Assembly (NCBI GenBank): GCA_946478965.1
Contig: CAMLDQ010000036.1
Coordinates: 1-19,487 of the forward strand
Length of the DNA stretch: 19,487 nucleotides
From: an uncultured Methylobacillus sp.
Lineage (GTDB): Bacteria; Pseudomonadota; Gammaproteobacteria; Burkholderiales; Methylophilaceae
Direction of reading: 5' to 3'
The notes under the pieces were generated by a model that did no database searches, was not told the DNA's origin, and saw only the letters and a program-made list of their open reading frames with translations. Positions 1 through 8,523 of the stretch are shown here, piece by piece (within the stretch, counting starts at the first letter, position 1; every line of letters starts with the position of its first letter). The position numbers and the translations under genes were made by a program.

Positions 1-17
1 CCAGACTCTAACGTTCC

Positions 18-43
18 TAGCTTAAGATTTACTTAAGAAGCTA
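18..43. repeat. Imperfect inverted repeat downstream of the glucokinase gene
   Basis: Two copies of CTTAAG (21-26 and 32-37) are separated by 5 bases. They are flanked by TAGC (18-21) and GCTA (40-43), giving an imperfect dyad with a two-base asymmetry. It lies just past the stop of the minus-strand ROK kinase gene. It could form a weak stem at the end of that transcript, but no T-run follows in the transcribed direction, so it is not a convincing intrinsic terminator. Confidence 0.3.
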
Positions 44-81
44 CTCGTAAAGATGCTCGGGAACACCTGCAATCAGCCAGG

Positions 82-996
82 TCATTGAAGTGCGGCAAGG
101 GCGGCGGCCCCGATCATACCGGCCTGGTCCCCGGCACGGCTGATCTCGACCTGCACCCTACCCCGCAATACGGGAATCAGATCCATATCGAGGCGTTGCA
201 GGAAGGTTTCGACCATCAACGGCCATGCCTGGCTCATGCCACCGCCGATGACGACACGGCCGACATCGGCCACCTTCAGGATGTGGGCCAGCGCTTGCGC
301 CAGCGCATTCCCTGCCAGCGCATAGGCCGAGATTGCAGCGGTATCGCCCGCTTGTGCCAGACGGGCGATTTCATCGGCCGTTTTACGTGCACCGCTCAGT
401 TCGCCATAAGTCAGTGCCACCCCGCTGGCGGACGCATACTGCTCCATACAGCCGCGATTGCCGCATCCGCAAAGCCGCCCACCGGGTTCCACGATCAGGT
501 GCCCAACCTCCATGGCAACCCCGTGTTCACCGGGAAAAGGCCGGCCACTCTGGATCAATCCGCCGCCGACGCCGGTGCCGAGGCCAAGGTAAATGAGGCC
601 GCCTCCCGACGATCCCGACAACATGTATTCGCCATAGGCGGCAGCCAAGGCATCGTTTTCCAGGATGACCGGCTTTTCAAACCTGGCCTGCAATGGGCGT
701 GCGAGATCCACATCCCGCAGCCCGGGCAAGTTAGGCGATTGGGCGACGACTCCGGAACCTGGATCGATGAAGCCGGGGAAGCCGACGCCGATCGCCGTCA
801 CCGTGGGATGGGTTTGCAAGGCATCGGCGAGAGCGCCCGAAAGGATGGACAAAACCGCATCAAGCGCCTGCTCCGGCGCCTTCTGGCGGCAAATGCCCGA
901 GAAATCAGCCGGGATGCGCCGCTCCTCAACGAGCGTTATTCCGTCTACGACCCCGACCCGGAGGTTGGTGCCCCCGACATCGACCCCGATCAGCAT
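82..996 (-). CDS. ROK-family sugar kinase, probable glucokinase
   Basis: 304 aa, cytoplasmic, predicted to phosphorylate glucose (or a related hexose) with ATP to give the 6-phosphate. An N-terminal phosphate-binding motif DVGGTN is at residues 6-11. The catalytic-base motif LENDA has Asp115, and a glycine-rich GLGTGVGGG lies near 138-146. The ROK zinc signature is complete: His166 in EVGH, then Cys176, Cys178 and Cys183 in CGCGNRGC. GGGMS near the C-terminus fits the adenosine-binding part. The ATG at 996 lies 9 bases after the stop of the upstream GH57 gene, so it is probably the last gene of the glgC-GH57-GH57-kinase operon. Glucose released by the GH57 enzymes would be its natural substrate. 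Sugar specificity (glucose, fructose, N-acetylmannosamine or allose) cannot be fixed from motifs alone. Glucose is inferred from the neighbours. Confidence 0.9.
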   Translation of the reverse strand: MLIGVDVGGTNLRVGVVDGITLVEERRIPADFSGICRQKAPEQALDAVLSILSGALADALQTHPTVTAIGVGFPGFIDPGSGVVAQSPNLPGLRDVDLARPLQARFEKPVILENDALAAAYGEYMLSGSSGGGLIYLGLGTGVGGGLIQSGRPFPGEHGVAMEVGHLIVEPGGRLCGCGNRGCMEQYASASGVALTYGELSGARKTADEIARLAQAGDTAAISAYALAGNALAQALAHILKVADVGRVVIGGGMSQAWPLMVETFLQRLDMDLIPVLRGRVQVEISRAGDQAGMIGAAALAALQ

Positions 997-1005
997 GTTG
1001 TCCGC

Positions 1006-3021
1006 TTACTTGAGCACATCCAGCTGGATGTCGACGCCGCGGTCGAGCGCGTTCATATGCCAGGTCAGCTCCAGTGTCACCGCCTGCATGATTTTCTCGA
1101 AGCCGGCTTCGGACTGGGAGACGCTGAAATGCGGCCAGCTATTGAGCATGCAGGGAACGCTGCAAGTCAGCCGCAGCTTACCGCCGAGCACTTCATCTTC
1201 CAGCAGCAGATCTTTCATCGAAGCAAGGCGCAAAGGCTGACCGAAGCCACCGGGAATATCCTCGCCTATGCGGAAGCGCCCGGCTGGCCCATCGCAGCTC
1301 GGCATGGCGAGATTGAGCTCGACACGGAAAATTCCCGTAGGCAGCTTGGCAAAGCGATAGCCCACGTTGAGGCTGCTCTCCTCGAGGGTAAATTTCTTCG
1401 TCACTGTGCCGTTGGCGACCGCTCCGCTGAAAGTCGCGGAAGCCGTTTTGCCGCCGCGTGGAGACTGATAGGCCACAGGCTCGAACAAGGCGCCATCGCG
1501 CTCGGCCCAGGCATCGCGAAACAAGGTGCGTCCAAAGGCGTCGGTCGCCAGGTCGTCGGCGACAATCTCATGCTTGAAACTGACTCGTTCGTGAGGATTG
1601 GCAATGCCTTCACCGGCGTGGCCATGCTCCTGGTTAGCATGCACCTTGCGGTGATAATGCTCGACTTGGCGCGCGAGACTGTCGCCGAAGTTGTGCGCAA
1701 GCGCATAGGTGTCGAACTCGCATAGCGATGCGGAACCATCCAGCTTGACGACCGCCTGCAACTCGCCATCCTGCAGGAACAGCTCCTCATTACCATCCAG
1801 ATCCAGATCTGCCTGGACCCGCGCCGGGCGCGGATCGACCGCATCCAGCATTGCTTCCAGACGGAGCATCGCGTTATAGATCGCACGCCGCAGGTGCGGC
1901 AGATACAGACCGCCGAACAGCCCGTGCCAATAGGCGTCGTTGGCCTGCGCTTCATAAAGCTCATGCAGCATCGCAGGCGTTTTGGCCTTGTCCGGCAATG
2001 CGTGATAGCGTGCAGAAAGCGCCAGCATGCGCTTATGCATCCAGTTGGACTCGGGGAAGCGCATGAAGAAATTGCGCCAGATACCGCCACGGACATAGGG
2101 CTTGGTCGTTTCCCAGCGGCCTTCGCGTTTTTCGCGCTCGACCATGTCCCCGTAATGGTGCGCCGCGGGGACCGGCAAGGTCCATTCGTTCATCTCGCTG
2201 TAGGAAGCGGTTGGCAGATAGACCACGCCGCGCGTGTGGCACTGGGCGTGGTAATCGCTGTAGCGCATCGGCCGGATGATGGGAGAATTGAGCACGCCCT
2301 CGATGAAGTCCTTGAGCCAGCCTTTCTCGTACACCCAGGCGTAGGTCTCCGGCCAGATGCCGAATTTCTCGATATCGTCGAAGTACACCGCCGCTGACTG
2401 CCCGCTTTCATCCGCCATGCTCTCGATATAGCTGACCACTTCGTGCGCCGGGGAAAAAGGCACACGGTAGCGCAGGGGCTCGGATATCGGGAACAGGTCC
2501 AGCGTGCGCCCATCTTCTTCCGTCGTGTAGAACCCGTTCAGCTCGGCAGCTGTCTTGCCGGTACACATGAAGTGGTAATCATCGACGGTCACGTAGCGGA
2601 TGCCTGCGTCGCCGAGCGCAGGAACCACGCTGGATTCCCATACGCGCTCGGTCAGCCAGGCCCCTTGCGGACGCTGTCCGAGTTTCTTGTGCAGGTAATC
2701 GGAGAGTTTGTTGATCTGCCCGACCCTGTCCGTGGAAGGGATCGCCGCAAGCACGGGTTCGGTATAACCGGCACCGAAAAGTTCAGCCTGCCCGCGCTTG
2801 ACCATGTCCTTGAGCAACTGCATGTCCTGCGGATAGTGCTGCATCATGTAATCCAGCAGCCAACCGCTGACATGCATGGAAAAATGGAAATCCGGATAGC
2901 GGTGCAAGACCTGCAGAAATGGTCCATAACAGCGCACATGCGCATCGTCCAGGACGTGGGTGAAATTTCCTACAGGCTGGTGCGCATGTACGCCGAGCAG
3001 CAGTGCAACCGTTTTTGCCAT
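1006..3021 (-). CDS. GH57 4-alpha-glucanotransferase / alpha-amylase
   Basis: 671 aa, close in length and layout to the GH57 4-alpha-glucanotransferase of Thermococcus litoralis. GH57 signatures appear in order: HAHQPVGN (residues 12-19), GAGYTEPV (83-90), WLTERVWE with probable nucleophile Glu125, and YFDDIEKFG with probable acid/base Asp216. The region after about 300 has the look of the DUF1925/DUF1926 all-beta C-terminal domains of this subgroup. No signal peptide is visible, so it should act in the cytoplasm, transferring or hydrolysing alpha-1,4-glucan segments. The reading frame is open up to 3126. I chose the ATG at 3021 because AAGGGA (3028-3033) is correctly spaced before it and the GH57 fold begins at once; the extra 35 residues look non-coding. 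It sits 40 bases after the preceding GH57 gene and 9 before the ROK kinase. Transferase versus amylase is not decided by sequence. Confidence 0.9.
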   Translation of the reverse strand: MAKTVALLLGVHAHQPVGNFTHVLDDAHVRCYGPFLQVLHRYPDFHFSMHVSGWLLDYMMQHYPQDMQLLKDMVKRGQAELFGAGYTEPVLAAIPSTDRVGQINKLSDYLHKKLGQRPQGAWLTERVWESSVVPALGDAGIRYVTVDDYHFMCTGKTAAELNGFYTTEEDGRTLDLFPISEPLRYRVPFSPAHEVVSYIESMADESGQSAAVYFDDIEKFGIWPETYAWVYEKGWLKDFIEGVLNSPIIRPMRYSDYHAQCHTRGVVYLPTASYSEMNEWTLPVPAAHHYGDMVEREKREGRWETTKPYVRGGIWRNFFMRFPESNWMHKRMLALSARYHALPDKAKTPAMLHELYEAQANDAYWHGLFGGLYLPHLRRAIYNAMLRLEAMLDAVDPRPARVQADLDLDGNEELFLQDGELQAVVKLDGSASLCEFDTYALAHNFGDSLARQVEHYHRKVHANQEHGHAGEGIANPHERVSFKHEIVADDLATDAFGRTLFRDAWAERDGALFEPVAYQSPRGGKTASATFSGAVANGTVTKKFTLEESSLNVGYRFAKLPTGIFRVELNLAMPSCDGPAGRFRIGEDIPGGFGQPLRLASMKDLLLEDEVLGGKLRLTCSVPCMLNSWPHFSVSQSEAGFEKIMQAVTLELTWHMNALDRGVDIQLDVLK

Positions 3022-3061
3022 GATGATTCCCTTGTTGATCTTGTTATGCGGATAGCAATTT

Positions 3062-4825
3062 TTATTCCTGGCCGCGCCGCATGGTTCCACCCGCTTCCGG
3101 CTTTCCGCCGCCCACGCTGATGACATGGCTCAGCGCCTTGGGTACCGGCAATTTCAGCAGACGATACAGATTGGCCAGGTTGCGGCGGTACAAGCGATCG
3201 AAGCTGGCCACACTCATGGCGGAGTTGTAGTCGCCAAACCACCAGAACCAGTCCGACCCCTCGCAATCGCCGAGCTGGCGCTCCGCCTGCCTCTTTTCCT
3301 CAGGCGTCAGCCGATTGCTCGACATCACCATGTCATAGCTCTTCTTCGCCTCGCACAGCAAGTCCCAGCCGCGATTCTTGTCATGCGACCCAATCCAGGT
3401 GCTGAAATTGCCGTACACCCAGCTGCCCGCACTGATTGCCGGCAACGGCTCTGCGGTAATTTTCGCACCGCTGAAACTGTTCGATTTCGGCAAAGGCTGG
3501 CTTTGCGGTCCACGTGCGCAAAACTGGGTGACTTCGCTGAATGTCGTCATCTCGATGCAAGGATGATCTGCCAGCTTCTCATACAACTGTGACAGGAAAT
3601 AGTAGCCGTTATACGGGTAGTATTCCCAGGCGTTCTCTCCGTCGAGAATCACGCTGACCACCGGCGTCTGATCAGGCCCGGCGCTGCGCGCGATGCCTTC
3701 CAGGGCATGGATGAAATCATTGACCGCATCCTCGCCATGCCACTTGGAATATTCGAAGCCTATCTTGTCCGACAGAACGTCATCGCGGAAGAAGCACATG
3801 ATCTCCTTGCTGCCGTCGGAGACCTTATACGGCTTGTAGAGGTAATCCTTGCGTTCCGGGATCGGCCTATCGCCATATACGCGGTGCAGACTGCTCGCGA
3901 GCACGCCCTCGCCTGTCGCTGCCCAGGCGATGCCTTTTTCAGCCAGCAGCATCAAGGCCGCATGCGAAACCCCGCCTTCTGCCGGCCACATACCGGCGGG
4001 CGCATGGCCGAAACGGCGCAGGTGGGTTTCGATTGCCTCTTTCACGTGCGCCTTGGCGCGGTCGAGACCACCCGGGTAGCGTGGTGTAACCGGCAATTCA
4101 ACCTCCGGCATGCTGTCGCGCGCCGACTCGAAGCTGAGCAGCAAGGGCAGGATGGGGTGGAAGTGCGGCGTACTCGAAATTTCGATCCGGCCTTTTTCCG
4201 CCAATGCACGATAGCGCGGAATAATGCCCGAAATGAGCTCACCGATCAGCTGGAACAAATCCAGCCGATCGGCTGCAGTAAACTGACTGCCCTTGGCCAT
4301 CAGGCGCGGAATCAGTTCGCATTCCCGACGCACGCTTTCCCCGGTCCAGGCCAGGTGGTACCAAACCAGCAGATCCATCATGTACTGGTCGGACAGGTAT
4401 TCGAAGGATTCCTCGCCGCGCGCTTCCAGCTTCTTGAAAACATCGTGAAGATGCAGATAATCCGGGAATGGCGCGATCAGCTTGGTGTGGTTGCTCTTGA
4501 AGCAGCTGTCGATGACCAATCGGCGCTGGTCGGCATTCAGACGGGTATTGTCATCGACCAGGAAAAGCGCCAGCAAGGGGTCGCTCATGCTCCCCTCGGC
4601 AAACTGGCGCGCATAGTCTTCAAGCTGATCCAGCAATACCGGCACGAAATTGAAACTGGCCTTGGCACGTGGGTTGCTCTCCAGGTGATAGGCCATGTCG
4701 GTGTAATCCTTGATGGCATGCAAATACGTCCAAGGCAGGACGTATTCGCCGGTCAGGTAGTCCCGGTAATCCGGCTGGTGCATGTGCCAGTAAAGGTTCA
4801 AATACAGTTTCGAGGTGTGCGGCAT
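3062..4825 (-). CDS. GH57 glycoside hydrolase, amylase/pullulanase-like
   Basis: 587 aa GH57 enzyme of a different subgroup from its downstream neighbour. The first conserved region is YWHMHQPDY (residues 12-20). The probable nucleophile is Glu283 in GMWPAEGGVS and the probable acid/base is Asp395 in VILDGENAWE. Both motif forms resemble amylopullulanase-type GH57 proteins, so alpha-1,4 and perhaps alpha-1,6 cleavage of glycogen or maltodextrin is likely. Substrate choice is inference. No signal peptide or membrane segment is seen, so it is probably cytoplasmic. The frame is open to 4942. The ATG at 4825 is preferred because the HMHQP region starts 13 residues in and the upstream stretch includes a GC-rich intercistronic inverted repeat. 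Its Shine-Dalgarno is weak (GAAG). It follows glgC by 64 bases and precedes the second GH57 gene by 40 bases. Confidence 0.88.
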   Translation of the reverse strand: MPHTSKLYLNLYWHMHQPDYRDYLTGEYVLPWTYLHAIKDYTDMAYHLESNPRAKASFNFVPVLLDQLEDYARQFAEGSMSDPLLALFLVDDNTRLNADQRRLVIDSCFKSNHTKLIAPFPDYLHLHDVFKKLEARGEESFEYLSDQYMMDLLVWYHLAWTGESVRRECELIPRLMAKGSQFTAADRLDLFQLIGELISGIIPRYRALAEKGRIEISSTPHFHPILPLLLSFESARDSMPEVELPVTPRYPGGLDRAKAHVKEAIETHLRRFGHAPAGMWPAEGGVSHAALMLLAEKGIAWAATGEGVLASSLHRVYGDRPIPERKDYLYKPYKVSDGSKEIMCFFRDDVLSDKIGFEYSKWHGEDAVNDFIHALEGIARSAGPDQTPVVSVILDGENAWEYYPYNGYYFLSQLYEKLADHPCIEMTTFSEVTQFCARGPQSQPLPKSNSFSGAKITAEPLPAISAGSWVYGNFSTWIGSHDKNRGWDLLCEAKKSYDMVMSSNRLTPEEKRQAERQLGDCEGSDWFWWFGDYNSAMSVASFDRLYRRNLANLYRLLKLPVPKALSHVISVGGGKPEAGGTMRRGQE

Positions 4826-4844
4826 AGTATCTTCACTGATTTGA

Positions 4845-4871
4845 CCGGGGCCCCTGGCGAGGCTTCCCCGG
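4845..4871. repeat. GC-rich inverted repeat between glgC and the first GH57 gene
   Basis: CCGGGG (4845-4850) and CCCCGG (4866-4871) form a 6-bp inverted repeat with a 15-base loop. The loop side also contains the self-complementary GGGGCCCC (4847-4854). It lies in the 64-base gap between glgC and the GH57 gene on the same transcript. It may be an mRNA processing or stability hairpin that sets unequal expression of glgC and the GH57 genes. There is no T-run, so it is not an obvious terminator. Confidence 0.35.
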
Positions 4872-4889
4872 CATATTGAAAACGGAAAA

Positions 4890-6170
4890 CTAGCGGGCCT
4901 GGTGCAGGCTGTGTCCCAGCATGTCGGGGGTGACCAGGACAATACCTTTTTCCGAAACGTGGAAACGCTTGCGATCTTCTTCGTGATTCACGCCGATCTG
5001 CATGCCTTCGGGGATCCGTGCACCCTTGTCGATCACCACGCGGCGCAATACCACATTACGACCGATATCGACATTCGGCAGGATCACCGAATCCTCGATG
5101 TCACTGTAGCTGTGCACGTGCACGTCCGAGAACAATACCGAGCGCCGTACGCATGCGCCGCTGATGATGCAGCCGCCGGATACCAGGGAATCGACCGCCT
5201 TGCCGCGACGCTCGTCATTGTCGAACACGAACTTCGCCGGCGGCAACTGGGCCTGGTAAGTCCAGATCGGCCAGGTGGCGTCGTACATGTTAAGTTCCGG
5301 GGTCACCTTGATCAGCTCCATATTGGCTTCCCAGTACGCATCGATCGTTCCGACATCGCGCCAGTAATGCTTGCCCTGGGTGCTGTTGACGCAACTGTCG
5401 GCGAAACGGTGTGCGTAGACACGGTATTTGTCGATCATGTGCGGAATAATGTCGTGCCCGAAATCGTGCGAGGACTGCGGGTCGTCGGCGTCACGGATCA
5501 ACTGCTCATAGAGGAAGGCGGAATTGAACACATAGATCCCCATGCTCGCGAGCGCCATGTTCGGGGAACCGGGAATAGGATCGGGGTCGGCAGGCTTTTC
5601 CCTGAATTGGACGATACGGTCGTTCTGGTCCACGCCCATCACGCCAAACGCCTTGGCATCGGCAAGCGGCACCTCCAGGCAAGCCACCGTCATATCCGCC
5701 TTGTTGCGCACGTGCGCCGCCAGCATCTGACCGTAGTCCATCTTATAGATATGATCGCCCGCCAGAATCAGCACATATTCCGAACCCATGTTGCGCAGAA
5801 TATCCAGATTCTGGAAAACGGCATCCGCCGTGCCCTTGTACCACTCCTCCTCGACTCGCTGCTGCGCCGGCAGCAACTCGACGAACTCGTTGAATTCACC
5901 GCGTAGGAAGCCCCACCCGCGCTGAATATGCTGGATCAGGCTGTGCGCCTTGTACTGGGTAACGACGCCGATACGCCGGATGCCGGAGTTGATGCAGTTG
6001 GAGAGGGGGAAATCGATAATGCGGAACTTGCCGCCAAATGGCACCGCCGGCTTGGCTCGCCAATTCGTCAGGTCCTTGAGTCGCGAGCCTCTCCCCCCAG
6101 CAAGAATCAGTGCAACGGTATTTTTGGTCAATGCGCTGACGAAGCGGGAGGATGATAAATCCTGCTGCAT
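4890..6170 (-). CDS. glgC: Glucose-1-phosphate adenylyltransferase (ADP-glucose pyrophosphorylase)
   Basis: 426 aa. It makes ADP-glucose from ATP and glucose-1-phosphate, the committed step of bacterial glycogen synthesis. The N-terminal nucleotidyltransferase domain shows LAGGRGSRL (residues 23-31), then the [13 protein letters not shown] block with Lys40 matching the allosteric-site lysine of the E. coli enzyme. Further on are WYKGTADA (110-117), [10 protein letters not shown] with Asp139, and FREKP (Lys192), which matches the glucose-1-phosphate-binding lysine. The C-terminus from about 300 has the hexapeptide left-handed beta-helix pattern. The length is normal. The frame is open to 6320, but the ATG at 6170 is chosen because AGGAGAGG (6176-6183) lies 5 bases before it and family homology starts there. 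It heads the leftward glycogen operon and diverges from glgB. Fructose-1,6-bisphosphate-type allosteric control is likely from family knowledge. Confidence 0.97.
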   Translation of the reverse strand: MQQDLSSSRFVSALTKNTVALILAGGRGSRLKDLTNWRAKPAVPFGGKFRIIDFPLSNCINSGIRRIGVVTQYKAHSLIQHIQRGWGFLRGEFNEFVELLPAQQRVEEEWYKGTADAVFQNLDILRNMGSEYVLILAGDHIYKMDYGQMLAAHVRNKADMTVACLEVPLADAKAFGVMGVDQNDRIVQFREKPADPDPIPGSPNMALASMGIYVFNSAFLYEQLIRDADDPQSSHDFGHDIIPHMIDKYRVYAHRFADSCVNSTQGKHYWRDVGTIDAYWEANMELIKVTPELNMYDATWPIWTYQAQLPPAKFVFDNDERRGKAVDSLVSGGCIISGACVRRSVLFSDVHVHSYSDIEDSVILPNVDIGRNVVLRRVVIDKGARIPEGMQIGVNHEEDRKRFHVSEKGIVLVTPDMLGHSLHQAR

Positions 6171-6318
6171 TTTTGCCTCTCCTGATTTATAGTTGGGCAT
6201 GGTTGCGTCTATTGGATGTGCTTCACACGGCCAGCAATCACGCCGTTCGGTTCCATTATAGACATGGTCTCCGCCTCCAATCCAGCATAATTCTAACGAG
6301 AACGCACGACGAAAATTC
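6171..6318. promoter_or_regulatory. Divergent glgC/glgB promoter region
   Basis: This 148-bp intergenic region must drive both arms of the glycogen locus. On the minus strand a perfect TATAAT lies at 6255-6260, about 85 bases upstream of the glgC start. The best -35 at 17-bp spacing is only GGATTG (6278-6283), so the promoter is weakly supported or activator-dependent. On the plus strand CATAAT (6286-6291) is the best -10-like element for glgB, without a good -35. A short dyad TGTG-CTT-CACA is centred near 6222. I do not recognise a specific operator. Confidence 0.4.
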
Positions 6319-8493
6319 ATGGCTCAAAAACTCGACCCCCAACTGGTTCTGATACTGGAAGCCCGCCACCATAACCCTTTTTCGTGGCTAGGCTTGCATC
6401 CCCATGAAAACAAACACGTCTTGCGTACCTTCCTGCCGCATGCAAGTCGCGTCTGGCTGCAGACCAAAACCGGCTGGGAGGAACTGAAGCGCAATCATCA
6501 GGACGGCCTGTTCATCTGGAGCGGGGCCGAGACGCCGCCGCAGCCCTGCCTGCTGCGCATCGAAGAACACGGCCACACCAGCGAACGCCATGATCCGTAC
6601 AGTTTCCCGTCCTTGATCTCCGAACACGACCTGCACCTGTTCGGTGAAGGCCGCCTGCTCCAGGCTTATAAAATGCTGGGGGCGCGGATAGTCGAGCACC
6701 AAGGCGTCAGCGGCGTGCAGTTTTCCGTTTGGGCGCCCAATGCCGAGCGCATCAGCGTGATCGGCGACTTCAATCGCTGGGACGGTCGCACCCACCCGAT
6801 GCGAGCACACGGCTCCAGCGGCGTTTGGGACATCTTCATCCCGGGCCTGGCCACCGGCAGCCTCTACAAATTCGAAATCCGCAATCGCCATTCCGGCCAC
6901 ATCATGGTCAAGACCGACCCTTACGGCACCAGTTTCGAAATGCGCCCCGGTACTGCAGCGCGCATTCCCAGTTTGCCGACCCACGTGTGGAACGATCACG
7001 GCTGGCTGCAACAGCGTGCAGCAGCCGACTGGTTGACCCAGCCCATGCACATTTACGAATTGCACCTCGGCTCCTGGAAGCGGGCGCAGGGCAACCGCTT
7101 CTTCAATTACCGCGACCTGGCAGAGCAGTTGGTACCTTACCTCAAGGAGCTTGGCTTCACCCATATCGAGCTGATGCCGATCAGCGAGCATCCGCTGGAC
7201 GAGTCCTGGGGCTATCAAACCACCGGTTATTTCGGCGTGACCAGCCGCTACGGAACGCCAGACGATTTCCGTGCGTTCGTCGACGCCTTCCATCAGGCCG
7301 GCATCGGCGTCTTGCTCGACTGGGTACCGGCGCATTTTCCCAAGGATAGCTGGGCGCTGGCACGTTTCGACGGCACAGCGCTGTACGAGCACGAAGACCC
7401 CCGCCTCGGCGAGCACCAGGACTGGGGCACACTGATATTCAATTATGGGCGCAACGAAGTCCGCAATTTCCTGCTGGCTAACGCGCATTACTGGCTGAGC
7501 GAATATCATATCGACGGCCTGCGCGTGGATGCCGTCGCCTCCATGCTTTACCTCGATTACTCGCGCAAGCATGGCGAATGGCTGCCCAACAAGTACGGTG
7601 GCCGGGAAAACCTGGAAGCCATTGAATTCCTCAAGGAACTCAACGTGATGGTGCACGACGAATTCCCCGGCGCGCTGACTGTGGCCGAGGAATCCACCGC
7701 CTGGCCGATGATTTCACGCCCCGTCTACCTCGGCGGCCTCGGCTTCTCGATGAAGTGGAACATGGGCTGGATGAACGACACCCTCGCCTATTTCAAGCAG
7801 GATCCCATCCACCGCCGCTACCATCATAACCAGCTCACGTTCGGACAGCTCTACGCCTACACCGAAAACTTCGTACTGCCGTTTTCCCACGACGAGGTCG
7901 TACACGGCAAGTGTTCGCTGCTGGATAAAATGCCGGGGGATGCCTGGCAGAAGTTTGCCAACCTGCGCCTGTTGCTGACCTACCAGATGACCTACCCCGG
8001 CAAAAAGCTCAATTTCATGGGTAATGAATTTGGCCAGGGCCGGGAATGGAATGTTGCAGCCGGGCTCGACTGGCATTTGTTAAACAGCCACTGGCATCAA
8101 GGCATACGAACGCTGATGGCCGATCTGGGCGCGCTCTACACCAGTACGCCGGCATTGTATGAACAGGATTTCAATCACGAAGGCTTTGCCTGGATCGACT
8201 GCCATGATGCCGACCAGTCCGTCATCAGCTACCTGCGCTACGCGCGCGACGGCGCCTACGCCGTCGTACTGCTCAACTTCACCCCGGTGCCGCGCAACGG
8301 CTACCGCATCGGCGTCCCGCAAGGCGGCGAATATGTCGAGCTGCTCAATAGCGATGCCGCCTGCTACAGTGGGGGCAACATGGGCAATGGTGCCGGCCTC
8401 CAAGCGGAAGAATTACCCTGGATGGGCTTCCCTTATTCGATTGTCGTCACCCTTCCGCCACTCGCGGGTATAATCCTGAAACGAAAAATTTAG
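6319..8493 (+). CDS. glgB: 1,4-alpha-glucan branching enzyme
   Basis: 724 aa, within a few residues of E. coli GlgB. It introduces alpha-1,6 branches into glycogen. The N-terminal part (about 1-220) carries beta-sandwich/CBM48 modules, for example [22 protein letters not shown]. The GH13 catalytic barrel follows: region I DWVPAHFP, region [12 protein letters not shown] with nucleophile Asp404, region III VAEES with acid/base Glu457, and region [10 protein letters not shown] with transition-state stabiliser Asp525. All three are offset by exactly one from E. coli Asp405, Glu458 and Asp526. A C-terminal beta domain ends with GIILKRKI. The ATG at 6319 has only a weak ribosome site (GAGAA, rather distant), but no better start is visible. 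It is transcribed away from glgC and followed 30 bases later by pgi, so the two are probably co-transcribed. Confidence 0.97.
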   Translation: MAQKLDPQLVLILEARHHNPFSWLGLHPHENKHVLRTFLPHASRVWLQTKTGWEELKRNHQDGLFIWSGAETPPQPCLLRIEEHGHTSERHDPYSFPSLISEHDLHLFGEGRLLQAYKMLGARIVEHQGVSGVQFSVWAPNAERISVIGDFNRWDGRTHPMRAHGSSGVWDIFIPGLATGSLYKFEIRNRHSGHIMVKTDPYGTSFEMRPGTAARIPSLPTHVWNDHGWLQQRAAADWLTQPMHIYELHLGSWKRAQGNRFFNYRDLAEQLVPYLKELGFTHIELMPISEHPLDESWGYQTTGYFGVTSRYGTPDDFRAFVDAFHQAGIGVLLDWVPAHFPKDSWALARFDGTALYEHEDPRLGEHQDWGTLIFNYGRNEVRNFLLANAHYWLSEYHIDGLRVDAVASMLYLDYSRKHGEWLPNKYGGRENLEAIEFLKELNVMVHDEFPGALTVAEESTAWPMISRPVYLGGLGFSMKWNMGWMNDTLAYFKQDPIHRRYHHNQLTFGQLYAYTENFVLPFSHDEVVHGKCSLLDKMPGDAWQKFANLRLLLTYQMTYPGKKLNFMGNEFGQGREWNVAAGLDWHLLNSHWHQGIRTLMADLGALYTSTPALYEQDFNHEGFAWIDCHDADQSVISYLRYARDGAYAVVLLNFTPVPRNGYRIGVPQGGEYVELLNSDAACYSGGNMGNGAGLQAEELPWMGFPYSIVVTLPPLAGIILKRKI

Positions 8494-8523
8494 AAGACAA
8501 GAACCCAAATACATTCCGACACC

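Noticed and set aside
85..1725. A 546-codon plus-strand open frame opposite the kinase and GH57 genes
   Set aside because: It is antisense to two proteins with complete catalytic motifs, has no recognisable domain, and is explained by GC-rich codon bias leaving the opposite frame open.
3022..3126. N-terminal extension of the second GH57 gene to the ATG at 3126
   Set aside because: It would overlap the preceding GH57 gene and lacks family homology. The ATG at 3021 has a well-placed AAGGGA.
3707..4879. A 390-codon plus-strand open frame opposite the first GH57 gene
   Set aside because: It has no motif, and the GH57 frame on the other strand carries the nucleophile and acid/base motifs.
6215..6235. 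CRP-like site between glgC and glgB
   Set aside because: TGTG-CTT-CACA has the right half-sites but a 3-base spacer instead of the roughly 6 bases between TGTGA and TCACA, so it does not fit a CRP operator.
6171..6320. N-terminal extension of glgC to 6320
   Set aside because: It would cover the whole divergent region and touch the glgB start. The ATG at 6170 has an excellent AGGAGAGG.
6388..7656. A 422-codon minus-strand open frame opposite glgB
   Set aside because: glgB is unambiguous here with all catalytic residues; the opposite frame shows no domain.
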